Shown here piece by piece: positions 38,468 to 46,835 of a DNA stretch of 52,294 nucleotides. The stretch's first letter is position 1. Every line of letters begins with the position of its first letter. The stretch lies in assembly GCA_017440375.1 (NCBI GenBank), contig JAFSHK010000020.1:1-52294 (forward strand). Reading direction: 5' to 3'. The position numbers and the translations under genes are program-made. Source of the DNA: Lachnospiraceae bacterium. Its GTDB lineage: Bacteria > Bacillota > Clostridia > Lachnospirales > Lachnospiraceae. The notes beneath the pieces were generated by a model. The model worked only from the letters and a program-made list of their open reading frames with translations, searched no databases and was not told where the DNA came from.

Positions 38468-38489
38468 AGAGCTCTTATATGAGCTCTTT
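38466..38489. terminator. Bidirectional terminator overlapping gatB and its convergent neighbour
   Basis: AAAGAGCTC (38466-38474) pairs with GAGCTCTTT (38481-38489) around TTATAT. The stem covers the last gatB codons (KELI) and its stop codon lies in the loop. The stop codon of the plus-strand gene (38465-38467) abuts the other arm. Confidence 0.85.
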
Positions 38490-39908
38490 TAAAATCCGAT
38501 TTATCATTCCGGGATCGGCCTTTCCTTTCATAGCTTTCATGGTCTGTCCCACAAGGAAACCAATGGCTTTTTCTTTACCATTATGATAGTCTTTTACAGA
38601 CTGTGGATTGTTTGTAATCACTTCTTCAATGGTTTTACGAAGCGCGCCTTCATCATTGATTGTTTGCAAACCATTCTCTTCTACATATTCATTCGGGTCT
38701 ATATCCTGCGTAAACATTACCTCGAAAACTTCTTTGGCAACCGAACTGTTAATCGCCTTACTATCCACGAGCGCAATCAGCTTCGCAAGATTTTCGGGCG
38801 AAAAAGATAAATCCTGTGGTTCTATTTCTTTTTCATTCATCAATCGCATGGTTTCACCCATCAACCAGTTTGATACTTTTTTCGGTTGATTGCAGATAGC
38901 AACGGTTGCTTCAAATAAATCTGCCATATGCTTTGAACTTGTAATGATATCAATATCATAATCCGGTATATCATATTCTTCTTTGTAACGAGCCATTTTT
39001 TCCGTGCGGAACTCCGGCTGTTTTGCTTTAATTTCTTCTAACATTGCATCACTTACTACGATTGGAACAAGATCAGGGTCCGGAAAATATCGGTAGTCCT
39101 GCGCATCTTCTTTGCTACGCATCGAATAGGACTCTCCTTTCGCATCATCCCATCTTCTGGTTTCCAGTACAACTGCTTTTCCTTCTTCAATTAAATCAAT
39201 CTGTCGCGCACGCTCTCCTTCAATTGCTCTGGCAATTGCTTTAAAAGAGTTTAAATTTTTCATTTCTGTTCGGGTTCCAAGCTCTGTTGCACCTACTTCT
39301 CTGATGGAAAGGTTAACGTCTGCTCTCATAGAACCTTCCTGCAATTTGCAGTCCGATGCTCCAAGATACTGAATAACCAAACGAAGCTTCTCGAGGTATG
39401 CAATCACCTCTTCTGCGCTGCGCATATCCGGCTCGGAAACAATTTCAATAAGCGGTACACCGGAGCGATTATAATCTACCAAAGACCACTCTTCCCACGC
39501 ATCATGAATCATTTTACCGGCATCTTCTTCCATATGAATTTCGTGGATACCAATCTTTTTCTTTCCACCTGCTTGCGTTTCAATCTCTATACTGCCTTTT
39601 TTGCAAATCGGCAAATATAACTGAGAAATCTGATAATTCTGCGGATTATCCGGATAAAAATAATTTTTTCTATCAAACTTGCCGTATCTGGTAATATCAC
39701 AATTCGTTGCAAGACCTACTGCAATCGCATATTCCAATACCTGTTTATTAAGTACAGGCAAGGCTCCCGGCATACCGGTACAAACAGGACAAGTCTGTGT
39801 ATTCGGTGCTGCGCCAAAAGCAGTAGAACAACCACAAAAAATTTTGGTCTTGGTCGCAAGCTCTACATGAACTTCCAGACCAATGACAGTTTCATATTCT
39901 TTTGCCAT
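38475..39908 (-). CDS. gatB: Aspartyl/glutamyl-tRNA amidotransferase subunit B
   Basis: GatB phosphorylates Glu-tRNA(Gln) or Asp-tRNA(Asn) for amidation by GatA. The 477-residue product has the GatB signature region EVHVELATKTKIFCGCS, CPVCTGMPGALPVLN, the DRKNYFYPDNPQNYQISQ motif, HMEEDAGKMIHD, and a C-terminal YqeY-like tail (about 400-477). It is one base after gatA, with AAAGGAGGTG before the ATG. It overlaps the bidirectional terminator at its end. Confidence 0.97.
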   Translation of the reverse strand: MAKEYETVIGLEVHVELATKTKIFCGCSTAFGAAPNTQTCPVCTGMPGALPVLNKQVLEYAIAVGLATNCDITRYGKFDRKNYFYPDNPQNYQISQLYLPICKKGSIEIETQAGGKKKIGIHEIHMEEDAGKMIHDAWEEWSLVDYNRSGVPLIEIVSEPDMRSAEEVIAYLEKLRLVIQYLGASDCKLQEGSMRADVNLSIREVGATELGTRTEMKNLNSFKAIARAIEGERARQIDLIEEGKAVVLETRRWDDAKGESYSMRSKEDAQDYRYFPDPDLVPIVVSDAMLEEIKAKQPEFRTEKMARYKEEYDIPDYDIDIITSSKHMADLFEATVAICNQPKKVSNWLMGETMRLMNEKEIEPQDLSFSPENLAKLIALVDSKAINSSVAKEVFEVMFTQDIDPNEYVEENGLQTINDEGALRKTIEEVITNNPQSVKDYHNGKEKAIGFLVGQTMKAMKGKADPGMINRILKELI

Positions 39909-39909
39909 C

Positions 39910-41376
39910 TTAGCGCACCTCCTTTGCCGGCGTAGGGAATTTCCCCCTCGCTTTTTCGTAAGTATAAGCTGACTGAATCAGCTTTTTCTCTTGAAAACAG
40001 TCACCGATAAGCTGTAATCCAATGGGAAGACCTTTGCTGTCTCTGCCACATGGAATACTGATTCCCGGAAGACCTGCTAAATTCACTGCAATCGTATAAA
40101 TATCGCCTAAATACATCTGCAGCGGATCTACAAGACTCTCTCCAAGCTTCGGTGCTGTTGTTGGTGCTACCGGACCTAAAATCACATCATATTTTGCAAA
40201 TGCTTCATCAAAAGCTTTCTTAATCAACGTTTTTACTTTCAGTGCCTTTAAATAATAAGCATCATAATAACCGGAACTTAATACAAAAGAACCAAGCATA
40301 ATACGACGTTTCACTTCTTCGCCAAAGCCTTCGGAACGAGTTTTTTTGTACATATTATGAAGACCGGCATAGTCCGGAGTACGGTAACCGTACTTGATGC
40401 CGTCAAATCGCTCTAAGTTAGAGCTTGCTTCTGCCGCTGCAATGGTATAATACGCCGGAATTGCATAGTCTACCAAACCCAAATCAAAGTGTCCCATAGT
40501 GGCACCCTTTTCTTCCAATACTTTGGCAGCCTGTAATACAGCATTTTTCACCTCGTCATCCAGACCTTCATTAAAATAATCATTTGGAATGCCGATGCGT
40601 ATACCTTTGACATCCTCTACCAATGCTTTCGTAAAATCAGTGTCTTCTCTTTCTACGGATGTGGAATCTTTGGTATCATGAGAAGAAATCACTTCCAGAA
40701 TGGTTGCGCAGTCGGTTACATCTTTCGCAAGCGGCCCAATCTGGTCTAAAGAAGAACCATATGCGATTAAGCCGTATCGTGACACGGTTCCATAGGTCGG
40801 TTTCATACCAACGACACCACAGAAGGATGCTGGCTGCCTGATGGAACCGCCTGTATCAGAACCAAGTGCATAGAAACATTCTTCTGCTGCGACTGCCGCT
40901 GCGGAACCACCGGAAGAACCACCCGGCACACATTCCGGATTCCACGGGTTTTTCGTCACACCGAACGCAGATGTTTCCGTAGTAGAACCCATTGCAAATT
41001 CATCCATATTCGTTTTGCCAAGAATAATTGCTCCCTCTCTCTGTAAGTTTAATACAGCCTCCGCGGAAAAAGTCGGTATAAAATTGCCAAGTATTTTGGA
41101 AGCGCAGGTTGTTAACATGCCTTTTGTACACATATTGTCTTTGATTGCCACAGGAACTCCGGCAAGCGGTCCATTGAGTTCTCCTGCTTCAATCCCCACC
41201 TGTACCGCTTCCGCCTGTGCCAATGCTGCATCTTTATCCCATGTTACATAGCAGTTATAAAGTTCTTCCTTCGCCTCTATCTGCGCAAGCACCTCACGAG
41301 TCGCCTCTACTGCTGTCGTTTTTCCTTCTTTGATTGCTGCGGCAAGCTCTACCGCCGTCATATCCAGTAGACTCAT
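39910..41376 (-). CDS. gatA: Aspartyl/glutamyl-tRNA amidotransferase subunit A
   Basis: GatA hydrolyses glutamine and supplies ammonia for transamidation. The 488-residue amidase-signature protein has the Ser-cis-Ser-Lys elements: Lys in VAIKDNM (about residue 79), the Gly/Ser-rich loop PGGSSGGSAAAVAAE, and SDTGGSIRQPASFCG with the nucleophilic Ser. Length is normal. AAGGAGG precedes the ATG. It lies 12 bp after gatC and one bp before gatB. Confidence 0.97.
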   Translation of the reverse strand: MSLLDMTAVELAAAIKEGKTTAVEATREVLAQIEAKEELYNCYVTWDKDAALAQAEAVQVGIEAGELNGPLAGVPVAIKDNMCTKGMLTTCASKILGNFIPTFSAEAVLNLQREGAIILGKTNMDEFAMGSTTETSAFGVTKNPWNPECVPGGSSGGSAAAVAAEECFYALGSDTGGSIRQPASFCGVVGMKPTYGTVSRYGLIAYGSSLDQIGPLAKDVTDCATILEVISSHDTKDSTSVEREDTDFTKALVEDVKGIRIGIPNDYFNEGLDDEVKNAVLQAAKVLEEKGATMGHFDLGLVDYAIPAYYTIAAAEASSNLERFDGIKYGYRTPDYAGLHNMYKKTRSEGFGEEVKRRIMLGSFVLSSGYYDAYYLKALKVKTLIKKAFDEAFAKYDVILGPVAPTTAPKLGESLVDPLQMYLGDIYTIAVNLAGLPGISIPCGRDSKGLPIGLQLIGDCFQEKKLIQSAYTYEKARGKFPTPAKEVR

Positions 41377-41388
41377 TTATCTGCCTCC

Positions 41389-41682
41389 TTATTCAAAAGT
41401 ACGCGGAACCGCAAACATTCCATCTTTTTCTTCCGGTGCATTCGCAAGCAACTCTCCCCTTGTGTCAGTGTTTGTTATGCCATCTTCTCGAAAAACATTC
41501 TGCATCGGAAATATATGTGACATAGGTTCTACACCTTCGGTATCAAGTTCACCCAATTTATCAATATAATCAAGCATTCTTCCCATATCCCTTTTGGCCT
41601 GTTCCTTCTCTTCGTCTGAAAGTTCAAGCTTCGCCAGAATACCGACATATTCTATTGTTTCATCATTAATAATATTTGCCAT
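41389..41682 (-). CDS. gatC: Aspartyl/glutamyl-tRNA amidotransferase subunit C
   Basis: GatC is the small scaffold subunit that wraps GatA and GatB. The 97-residue product matches the family: [40 protein letters not shown] and [10 protein letters not shown]. The ATG giving MANIINDE is preferred over a GTG seven codons upstream because the homology begins there; the ribosome binding site (GAGAGA) is moderate. It is the first gene of gatCAB. A hairpin-rich element lies directly upstream at 41732-41946. Confidence 0.92.
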   Translation of the reverse strand: MANIINDETIEYVGILAKLELSDEEKEQAKRDMGRMLDYIDKLGELDTEGVEPMSHIFPMQNVFREDGITNTDTRGELLANAPEEKDGMFAVPRTFE

Positions 41683-41731
41683 CTTCTCTCGCTTTCCTGC
41701 CACCTACAAGCACTTTTCTATTACTGAATAA

Positions 41732-41946
41732 CAAAGTGGACAAGTCCACTTCAACTCCCTAAATCCCTCATTCATGAGGGACTTGCTCCACTTTGCGAGC
41801 CGAGCACGGTCAGCTTTGCTGACATATCCTTTTCGTGCGAGTGCTCATCCTTAGCGGAGCGTTTTTTGTTGTATAGGTAAGTTCATAGAACTTTCCTATA
41901 CAACAAAAAGTCCGCTTGCGAACTCTTTTACACAAGCGAACTCTTT
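41732..41946. repeat. Nested-hairpin element upstream of gatC
   Basis: About 215 bp are made of overlapping inverted repeats. CAAAGTGGACAAGTCC (41732-41747) can pair with GGACTTGCTCCACTTTG (41779-41795); inside and overlapping it lie AGTGGAC/GTCCACT and TCCCTCAT/ATGAGGGA (41764-41781). GTCAGC/GCTGAC follows (41809-41823). Then come two 22-nt arms with one mismatch around ATA (41863-41884 with 41888-41909), extended by AGCGGA/TCCGCT (41853 and 41911). The direct repeat GCGAACTCTTT follows, at 41918 and 41936. It could be a structured leader of gatCAB, a small RNA, or a dispersed MITE-like repeat. Confidence 0.6.
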
Positions 41947-41959
41947 CCATTTCACCAAG

Positions 41960-42337
41960 CTACTGTGGTCCGATATATTCCGCATCGCCAAATCCAAGAA
42001 TCATCATAAAAATGGCATTTAAGAATAACAAACCAAATCCGTAAGCAATATCCTTGCCAAATGCTTTTGCCAGTTTGAAGTACATCATAATCTGAATAAC
42101 AACGTTTACACATGGCACAAACAATAACAGGAATAACCAACCGTTACCAAAGCTCATCTGATATAAACAGTATGTATTATAGAATGGAATAAAAATTGCC
42201 CATCCCGGTTTTCCTGCTTTCTCGAAAACCTTCCACATTCCAACTAACGTAGCAATACTGATTACCAGACAAATAAGCCAAGTTCCAAGACCTACAGATG
42301 CTAAAAATGCTTCTGCTACTGCATTTGTGTTTACCAC
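41960..42337 (-). CDS. DUF5684-like membrane protein
   Basis: The 125-residue protein has three or four hydrophobic helices and the pattern I know from DUF5684: WKVFEKAGKPGWAIFIPFYN in the middle, LAKAFGKDIAYGFGLLFLNA, and the terminal ILGFGDAEYIGPQ. The function is unknown; such proteins are often annotated near signal peptidase or Zn-ribbon genes. I use the GTG giving MVNTNAVAEAF because AGGGGAG lies before it. It ends 14 bp before the hairpin element upstream of gatC. Confidence 0.78.
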   Translation of the reverse strand: MVNTNAVAEAFLASVGLGTWLICLVISIATLVGMWKVFEKAGKPGWAIFIPFYNTYCLYQMSFGNGWLFLLLFVPCVNVVIQIMMYFKLAKAFGKDIAYGFGLLFLNAIFMMILGFGDAEYIGPQ

Positions 42338-42456
42338 TTTTTCTCCCCTCCCGAAAAAAATATTTCGCAATCTACTGCACATTCAACATTGTGCATTCTA
42401 TATGCTCCATAGATTACTTCCTATATTCTATGAAAAAGTGTGTCAAAAAGCAATGG

Positions 42457-44157
42457 TTAATTTGTATTATTGTCTAATCTTCGTACTAAATAGCAAAATT
42501 CATCCTTATATTCATCTGACTTTGTATCAATTGTCTTCAATCTGTCGATCACGCTTCGTATGCTTGCTTCTCCTTTGTAGTCACTATCATTTACTACCAG
42601 ACCAAACTCTGCAACTGCCATAGCAAACTGCATATCCTGACTTACTTCCTTTTTATAATCCTTTTTATCTACCGGATAAGAAGACAACTTGCTTTCCTCT
42701 GCTCCCGGCTCTTTATAACGAATATTTACCGTAAACCACTCTTCATTCGGAAGTTTTTTACCTTCTGCATATTTTAAGGCAGTACCAGAGTATGTCGTCT
42801 CGCTATCTACAGTAATCATTTCATAAAGCACTGTTACCGTATGGCCCGCACCTACTTCTCCGGCATCCTTCGTGTCATCCGAAAAATCCTGCTCTGCCAG
42901 TTGTCTGTTCTCATAACCAATCAGACGATAGCCTGTCACAACATCCGGATTGAATTCCACCTGAAACTTCACATCTTCTGCCACCGTTACTAAAGTTGCT
43001 CCCATTTCCTCTACCAAAACCTTCTTTGCTTCGGTTACAGAATCAATATAAGCATAATTTCCGTTGCCTTTATCCGCCAATGTTTCCATCTTATTATCCT
43101 TGATATTTTCTGTTCCGAATCCAAGTACGGACAAATAAACACCCGACTCTTTTTTCTCGGTAATCAGTTCTTCCAATTCTTCTACGGTTGTCAATCCTAC
43201 ATTCAAATCTCCGTCTGTTGCCAGAATAACTCGATTATTGCCTCCTTCAATAAAATACTGTTCCGCGATTTCATAAGCCGTCATAATGCCTGCGCTACCT
43301 GCAGTAGAACCGCTTGCCTCAAGATTATTGATTGCATTCAGAATCTCTGTTTGTTCACTTCCGTCTACTCCTTCCAGAATAACTCTGTCCTCACCGGCAT
43401 AAACCACAACCGATACTTTATCTTTTTTCGTCAAGTTCTCTGTCAACATAGAAAATGACTGTTGCAACAGCGGTAATTTATCTTCCGAATGCATAGAACC
43501 GGATACATCCAGCAAAAATACCAGATTCGATGCCGGTGCCTCAGAAAAATCAATGTCTTTTGTGTTCAACCCTATCATTGCAATCTTGGTATTTTCATTC
43601 CATGGACAATCTGTAATTTCTGTCGTAACACCAAAAGCATCTCCTCTTCTCGGCTGTGCATAATCATAATCAAAATAATTTAAAAGCTCTTCAATTCTGA
43701 CAGCACCGTCAGGTATTTCATAGAGCGAATAACCATCTTCTATCATTCGGCGAAGATTGCTGTAAGAAGCTGTATCCACATCAGCAGAAAAGGTAGAAAG
43801 AGGAATCGTAGCAACCGCCGTAAACCCCATTTCATCGATTGCATTGTATTCCTCCGTATTTGGTATTTCATAAATTTCGCTTTCCGGATATGCAATACAC
43901 TTTTCTTCTTCACTTCCCAGAATCGTATCTGCTTCCGCCACTTCCTCTGCTGTTTCCCGCTCCATATAACGGCTTTCTTCGGCAGGTGCCTCATTCGTGA
44001 CAACACTGCTTTCTTCGGCTGCCGCTTCGGTAGTCACCGCACTGCTTTCTTCGGTAGTCACCGCACTGCTCTCATCCGATGTCACTTTTCCACACCCTGT
44101 TAATACATTTCCCATCACTACGGATGTTAATAACCATAAAACTATTTTCTTTTTCAT
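42457..44157 (-). CDS. von Willebrand factor A lipoprotein (YfbK type)
   Basis: The 566-residue protein starts with a lipoprotein signal (lipobox LTGC, Cys about 22), then a Ser/Thr/Glu-rich linker with repeated EESSAVTTE-type units (about 27-85). A YfbK-type N-terminal domain follows (about 110-190, NYFDYDYAQPRRGDAFGVT). Next is a vWA domain (about 205-380) with the MIDAS motif LDVSGSM and later T/D elements (ASGSTAG, ATDGDLNVG), and a C-terminal DUF3520-like domain (about 390-560). It would act on the outer face of the membrane and bind ligands or metal. It is downstream of a sigma and anti-sigma pair, an association known for this family, so it may be their regulon member or part of the signal path. 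Confidence 0.9.
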   Translation of the reverse strand: MKKKIVLWLLTSVVMGNVLTGCGKVTSDESSAVTTEESSAVTTEAAAEESSVVTNEAPAEESRYMERETAEEVAEADTILGSEEEKCIAYPESEIYEIPNTEEYNAIDEMGFTAVATIPLSTFSADVDTASYSNLRRMIEDGYSLYEIPDGAVRIEELLNYFDYDYAQPRRGDAFGVTTEITDCPWNENTKIAMIGLNTKDIDFSEAPASNLVFLLDVSGSMHSEDKLPLLQQSFSMLTENLTKKDKVSVVVYAGEDRVILEGVDGSEQTEILNAINNLEASGSTAGSAGIMTAYEIAEQYFIEGGNNRVILATDGDLNVGLTTVEELEELITEKKESGVYLSVLGFGTENIKDNKMETLADKGNGNYAYIDSVTEAKKVLVEEMGATLVTVAEDVKFQVEFNPDVVTGYRLIGYENRQLAEQDFSDDTKDAGEVGAGHTVTVLYEMITVDSETTYSGTALKYAEGKKLPNEEWFTVNIRYKEPGAEESKLSSYPVDKKDYKKEVSQDMQFAMAVAEFGLVVNDSDYKGEASIRSVIDRLKTIDTKSDEYKDEFCYLVRRLDNNTN

Positions 44158-44250
44158 AAAAAATTCCTCCCTTGCATCCTATGTATCATGTTCTGATACA
44201 AAAGATACGAATGAGAGGAATCTTTTTTATGGTATTTTTTTACTTTTATT

Positions 44251-45252
44251 TTATCCCGCAATCTGGTTTTGGAAACTTCGAATCAATCCTTCTTTTGTTA
44301 TTTTAAAGCTCATAACGGAAATATACGGATATTCTTCATTCGCATAATATTCGCTTAACAAAACATCACATACTTCTCCATGATAATATCCTGTCATAAT
44401 ACAATCCTTATCAAAGAACACGGAACCCAAATATATCTGTTCTTCAATGTAATCACCAGAACAGAAAAGTATAACATAGTGTTTCCCGTCATTTGTTCTT
44501 TCAAATCCATAAATATCCTGATATATATATTGTTCCTCCGGTAATACGGTATTTTCATCCACCTGTAAAGAAACACTGTATCCATTTGTATTTTGTTCCA
44601 TGGTCTGAATCAAATATTCGATTCCTTGGATTATGATGGTATCGCCGACGTGAGCATTATCCACGACCTCTGCATCCAAGTAATAATACTTAGTCGCACA
44701 TACATTTGTCACTTCGAAAGCATCTTCATGTTCAATCCATTCAGACTCATCGAAATAAGCATAGAAACGGATATAATCTAAGTCTGTCTTGTATGAATCC
44801 AAAAAAGTATTATATTTAAATTCTCCGGAAAACAATTCATCCTTCGTTGGTAACGAAGGTTGTCTTTCTTCTGCCATATCCATCGAATCTTCTGTTTCAA
44901 GTACTTCTTCCGTTACTGCCTCTTCTGAAACATACTCCTGCGCTATACTTGTTTCTTCTGTCGCACACGCCTCCTCCGAAACATACTCTTCTGTATTCGT
45001 TTCTTCTGTACATGCTTCGGTAGCCGCCATACTGCTATCTGATTGACTGACACTTCTTCCTATCGTCAAGGAAATTGCCGGAATTGCTATGATACAACAA
45101 ACAATAGCTGCTGCCAGTGTTGCCCATTTTCCCCATGCAATCTTTTTGGCGCTCGGTTGTTTCTCGGACAAGCCGGCTTCAATCCGATTCCACAAATCCG
45201 GTATTTCATCTTGTTTCAATTGTCTGAATTCCTGCTCAAAATCCCGTTCCAT
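44251..45252 (-). CDS. Membrane anti-sigma factor
   Basis: The 333-residue product has a cytoplasmic N-terminal region (about 1-42, FEQEFRQLKQDEIPDLWNRI) of the kind that binds sigma factors in clostridia. One transmembrane helix follows (about 45-67), then an acidic linker with repeated EYVSEEA units (about 80-125) and an extracellular domain of about 200 residues. No HxxxCxxC zinc anti-sigma motif is present. Its start overlaps the end of the sigma factor gene by 17 bp, and AGGAGG lies seven bases before the ATG, so the two are coupled. The role is inferred from position and layout. The extracellular domain could sense envelope state. Confidence 0.82.
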   Translation of the reverse strand: MERDFEQEFRQLKQDEIPDLWNRIEAGLSEKQPSAKKIAWGKWATLAAAIVCCIIAIPAISLTIGRSVSQSDSSMAATEACTEETNTEEYVSEEACATEETSIAQEYVSEEAVTEEVLETEDSMDMAEERQPSLPTKDELFSGEFKYNTFLDSYKTDLDYIRFYAYFDESEWIEHEDAFEVTNVCATKYYYLDAEVVDNAHVGDTIIIQGIEYLIQTMEQNTNGYSVSLQVDENTVLPEEQYIYQDIYGFERTNDGKHYVILFCSGDYIEEQIYLGSVFFDKDCIMTGYYHGEVCDVLLSEYYANEEYPYISVMSFKITKEGLIRSFQNQIAG

Positions 45253-45796
45253 AACCACACCTCCTTAATTTCTTGACTGCACTTTGATATCGCCACGTTA
45301 CTGTTCCGATTGGAACCGATAGCGACTGGGCAATCTCTTGAAAAGTCATTTCACCAAGAATTTTCATATTCATAATCTGTCGTTCATTTTCTTTCAACCG
45401 CGACAAAGCTTCTTGTATTGTTATATCTGCGATAACTTCCTGCTCTACCGGACTATCACCTTCTGCTTCTCTTCCCGCAAGCACCTCCGGTTCTATTTCA
45501 TCCAGTAGCTCATTTGCTTCCTCTTTTCGATATTTTCTCAAATAATCAATCGCCATATTTCTGGCAATTGTAGTCATCCATGTCTTATGTCCCATGCCAC
45601 TTTTGTAGTAATCTGCTTTATCCCACAGTTTAATAAAAAAGTCACTGGTAATATCCTCTGCACTTTCCCGGTTTTGCACCACATCTTTTACAATCGAATA
45701 AATCAAACCAATATATGCTTCATAAATCTCTTGAAGTCCGCTCTTATCGCCCTGCCTAATTCGATGCATGGCTGCTTCAAATGCTACCTCTGTCAT
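45236..45796 (-). CDS. ECF-type RNA polymerase sigma factor
   Basis: The 186-residue protein has sigma region 2 (about 25-95, YIGLIYSIVKDVVQNRESAE, with the DFFIKLWDKA and TWMTTIARNMAIDYLRK segments) and region 4 (about 125-180, ALSRLKENERQIMNMKILGE, then GTVTWRYQSAVKKL). There is no region 1 or 3, so it is an extracytoplasmic-function sigma factor. It is coupled to the membrane anti-sigma gene and precedes the vWA lipoprotein gene. A terminator at 45851-45892 separates it from the acidic lipoprotein gene. The target promoters are unknown. Confidence 0.93.
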   Translation of the reverse strand: MTEVAFEAAMHRIRQGDKSGLQEIYEAYIGLIYSIVKDVVQNRESAEDITSDFFIKLWDKADYYKSGMGHKTWMTTIARNMAIDYLRKYRKEEANELLDEIEPEVLAGREAEGDSPVEQEVIADITIQEALSRLKENERQIMNMKILGEMTFQEIAQSLSVPIGTVTWRYQSAVKKLRRCGYGTGF

Positions 45797-45850
45797 TCGT
45801 ATTCCTTTCCGCCCAAACCGCTTTCCCGTCTAAGCTTTTGATTATCATAC

Positions 45851-45892
45851 AAAAAAGTATTCTCATCCATATTGTAGATAAGAATACTTTTT
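45851..45892 (-). terminator. Terminator after the acidic lipoprotein gene
   Basis: AAAAAAGTATTCT with CATC and the opposite arm GATAAGAATACTTTTT form a 15-16 bp stem around a 9-nt loop. The minus-strand end has six Ts. It separates the lipoprotein gene from the sigma factor gene. Confidence 0.88.
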
Positions 45893-45941
45893 CTTTCAAT
45901 CTTTATTTTTCAAATAAGGTCAATCACTTATCTGTCACAGT

Positions 45942-46757
45942 TTAGTATGCGGAGAATCCACTCATAATTTCTTCGGCTGCTGCCTCATCTGTATAAGTTA
46001 ATACCATATAAATCATTCTGTCATCCTGACGAGTAAAGTAATAATCCTGCAACATAAGATAACCATCATAATTCATTTCTGTTGCATATTTTTCAAACTC
46101 TTTACCAGCAAGTTCTACTATCTCAGCTTCTTCATTTAATAAAGTAATAGAAATACCTTCTACTGACTGTGCCTGTATTAAGGTTGCATCCACAAAAGTT
46201 TTTGCGTCATAAGGTGTTTTTACTACTGTTAAGCTAACGTTCGGATCGCCATACTCACTTTCTTGTGCAATCATTTCATAAACAGTGGTTAACTTTGTAT
46301 AATCCAACAGTTCTTCTACATCCTCTTCGTACATAAGTTCGCCACCTGCTAAAAGTGCTGCTTCGATTTCCTCTTCTGTAGATAAAGAATATCCTTCCGG
46401 TGCTTCAAAACGAATTCCCATCCATTCACTTTCAAACACATTTCCGTTAAGAGTTCCTTTTGTATAATCTTCTGCTTCCTCTTCTGTCTCTTCCTCTGCT
46501 TCAACCTCAGCATCTTCTTCTACTTCTGCAGACTCTACTTCTTCTGCTTCCGCTTTTTTCACTTCAAAATTTTCTTCCAGATTTGTTTCTGGTTCAGCTG
46601 CTGTTTCTTCTTCAACATCTGTTTCCGCCTCAACATCTCCTGTTTCCACTTCTCCTGTCTCTACTTCCACATTTGTTTCAGTAGCATCACTGCCACACGC
46701 TGTCATAGACAACATCATACTTGCCAATAAAGCAACTACTAGACTTTTCTTTTTCAT
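45942..46757 (-). CDS. Acidic lipoprotein of unknown function
   Basis: The 271-residue product starts with a lipoprotein signal peptide (lipobox MTAC, Cys about 20), then an extremely Glu/Val/Thr-rich low-complexity region (about 25-105) made of VETGEVE/VEAE-type units. A folded domain of about 165 residues follows (FEAPEGYSLSTEEEIEAALL, then YDGYLMLQDYYFTRQDDRMI). I do not recognise the domain. AGAGGAAAA precedes the ATG of MKKKSLVVAL. It is expressed on the same strand as the sigma operon but has its own terminator. The acidic stalk resembles those in the neighbouring vWA and anti-sigma proteins. Confidence 0.82.
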   Translation of the reverse strand: MKKKSLVVALLASMMLSMTACGSDATETNVEVETGEVETGDVEAETDVEEETAAEPETNLEENFEVKKAEAEEVESAEVEEDAEVEAEEETEEEAEDYTKGTLNGNVFESEWMGIRFEAPEGYSLSTEEEIEAALLAGGELMYEEDVEELLDYTKLTTVYEMIAQESEYGDPNVSLTVVKTPYDAKTFVDATLIQAQSVEGISITLLNEEAEIVELAGKEFEKYATEMNYDGYLMLQDYYFTRQDDRMIYMVLTYTDEAAAEEIMSGFSAY

Positions 46758-46835
46758 AATTTTCCTCTCCTCTTTTTCACAATAAATATGAGCCTTTCCG
46801 ATTACTCGAAAAGACTCACACATATTATCACGCTA

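Noticed and set aside
41863-41909. A rho-independent terminator upstream of gatC
   Set aside because: The arms begin with Ts and end with As, the reverse of terminator polarity, and no T tract follows on either strand.
41683-41959. A T-box riboswitch in front of gatCAB
   Set aside because: I looked for the conserved T-box sequence and a specifier loop and found neither.
46788-46820. A terminator between dapL and the acidic lipoprotein gene
   Set aside because: A hairpin with GAG-CTTT-CGA type arms can be drawn, but it has several mismatches and no T tract, so the call is too weak.
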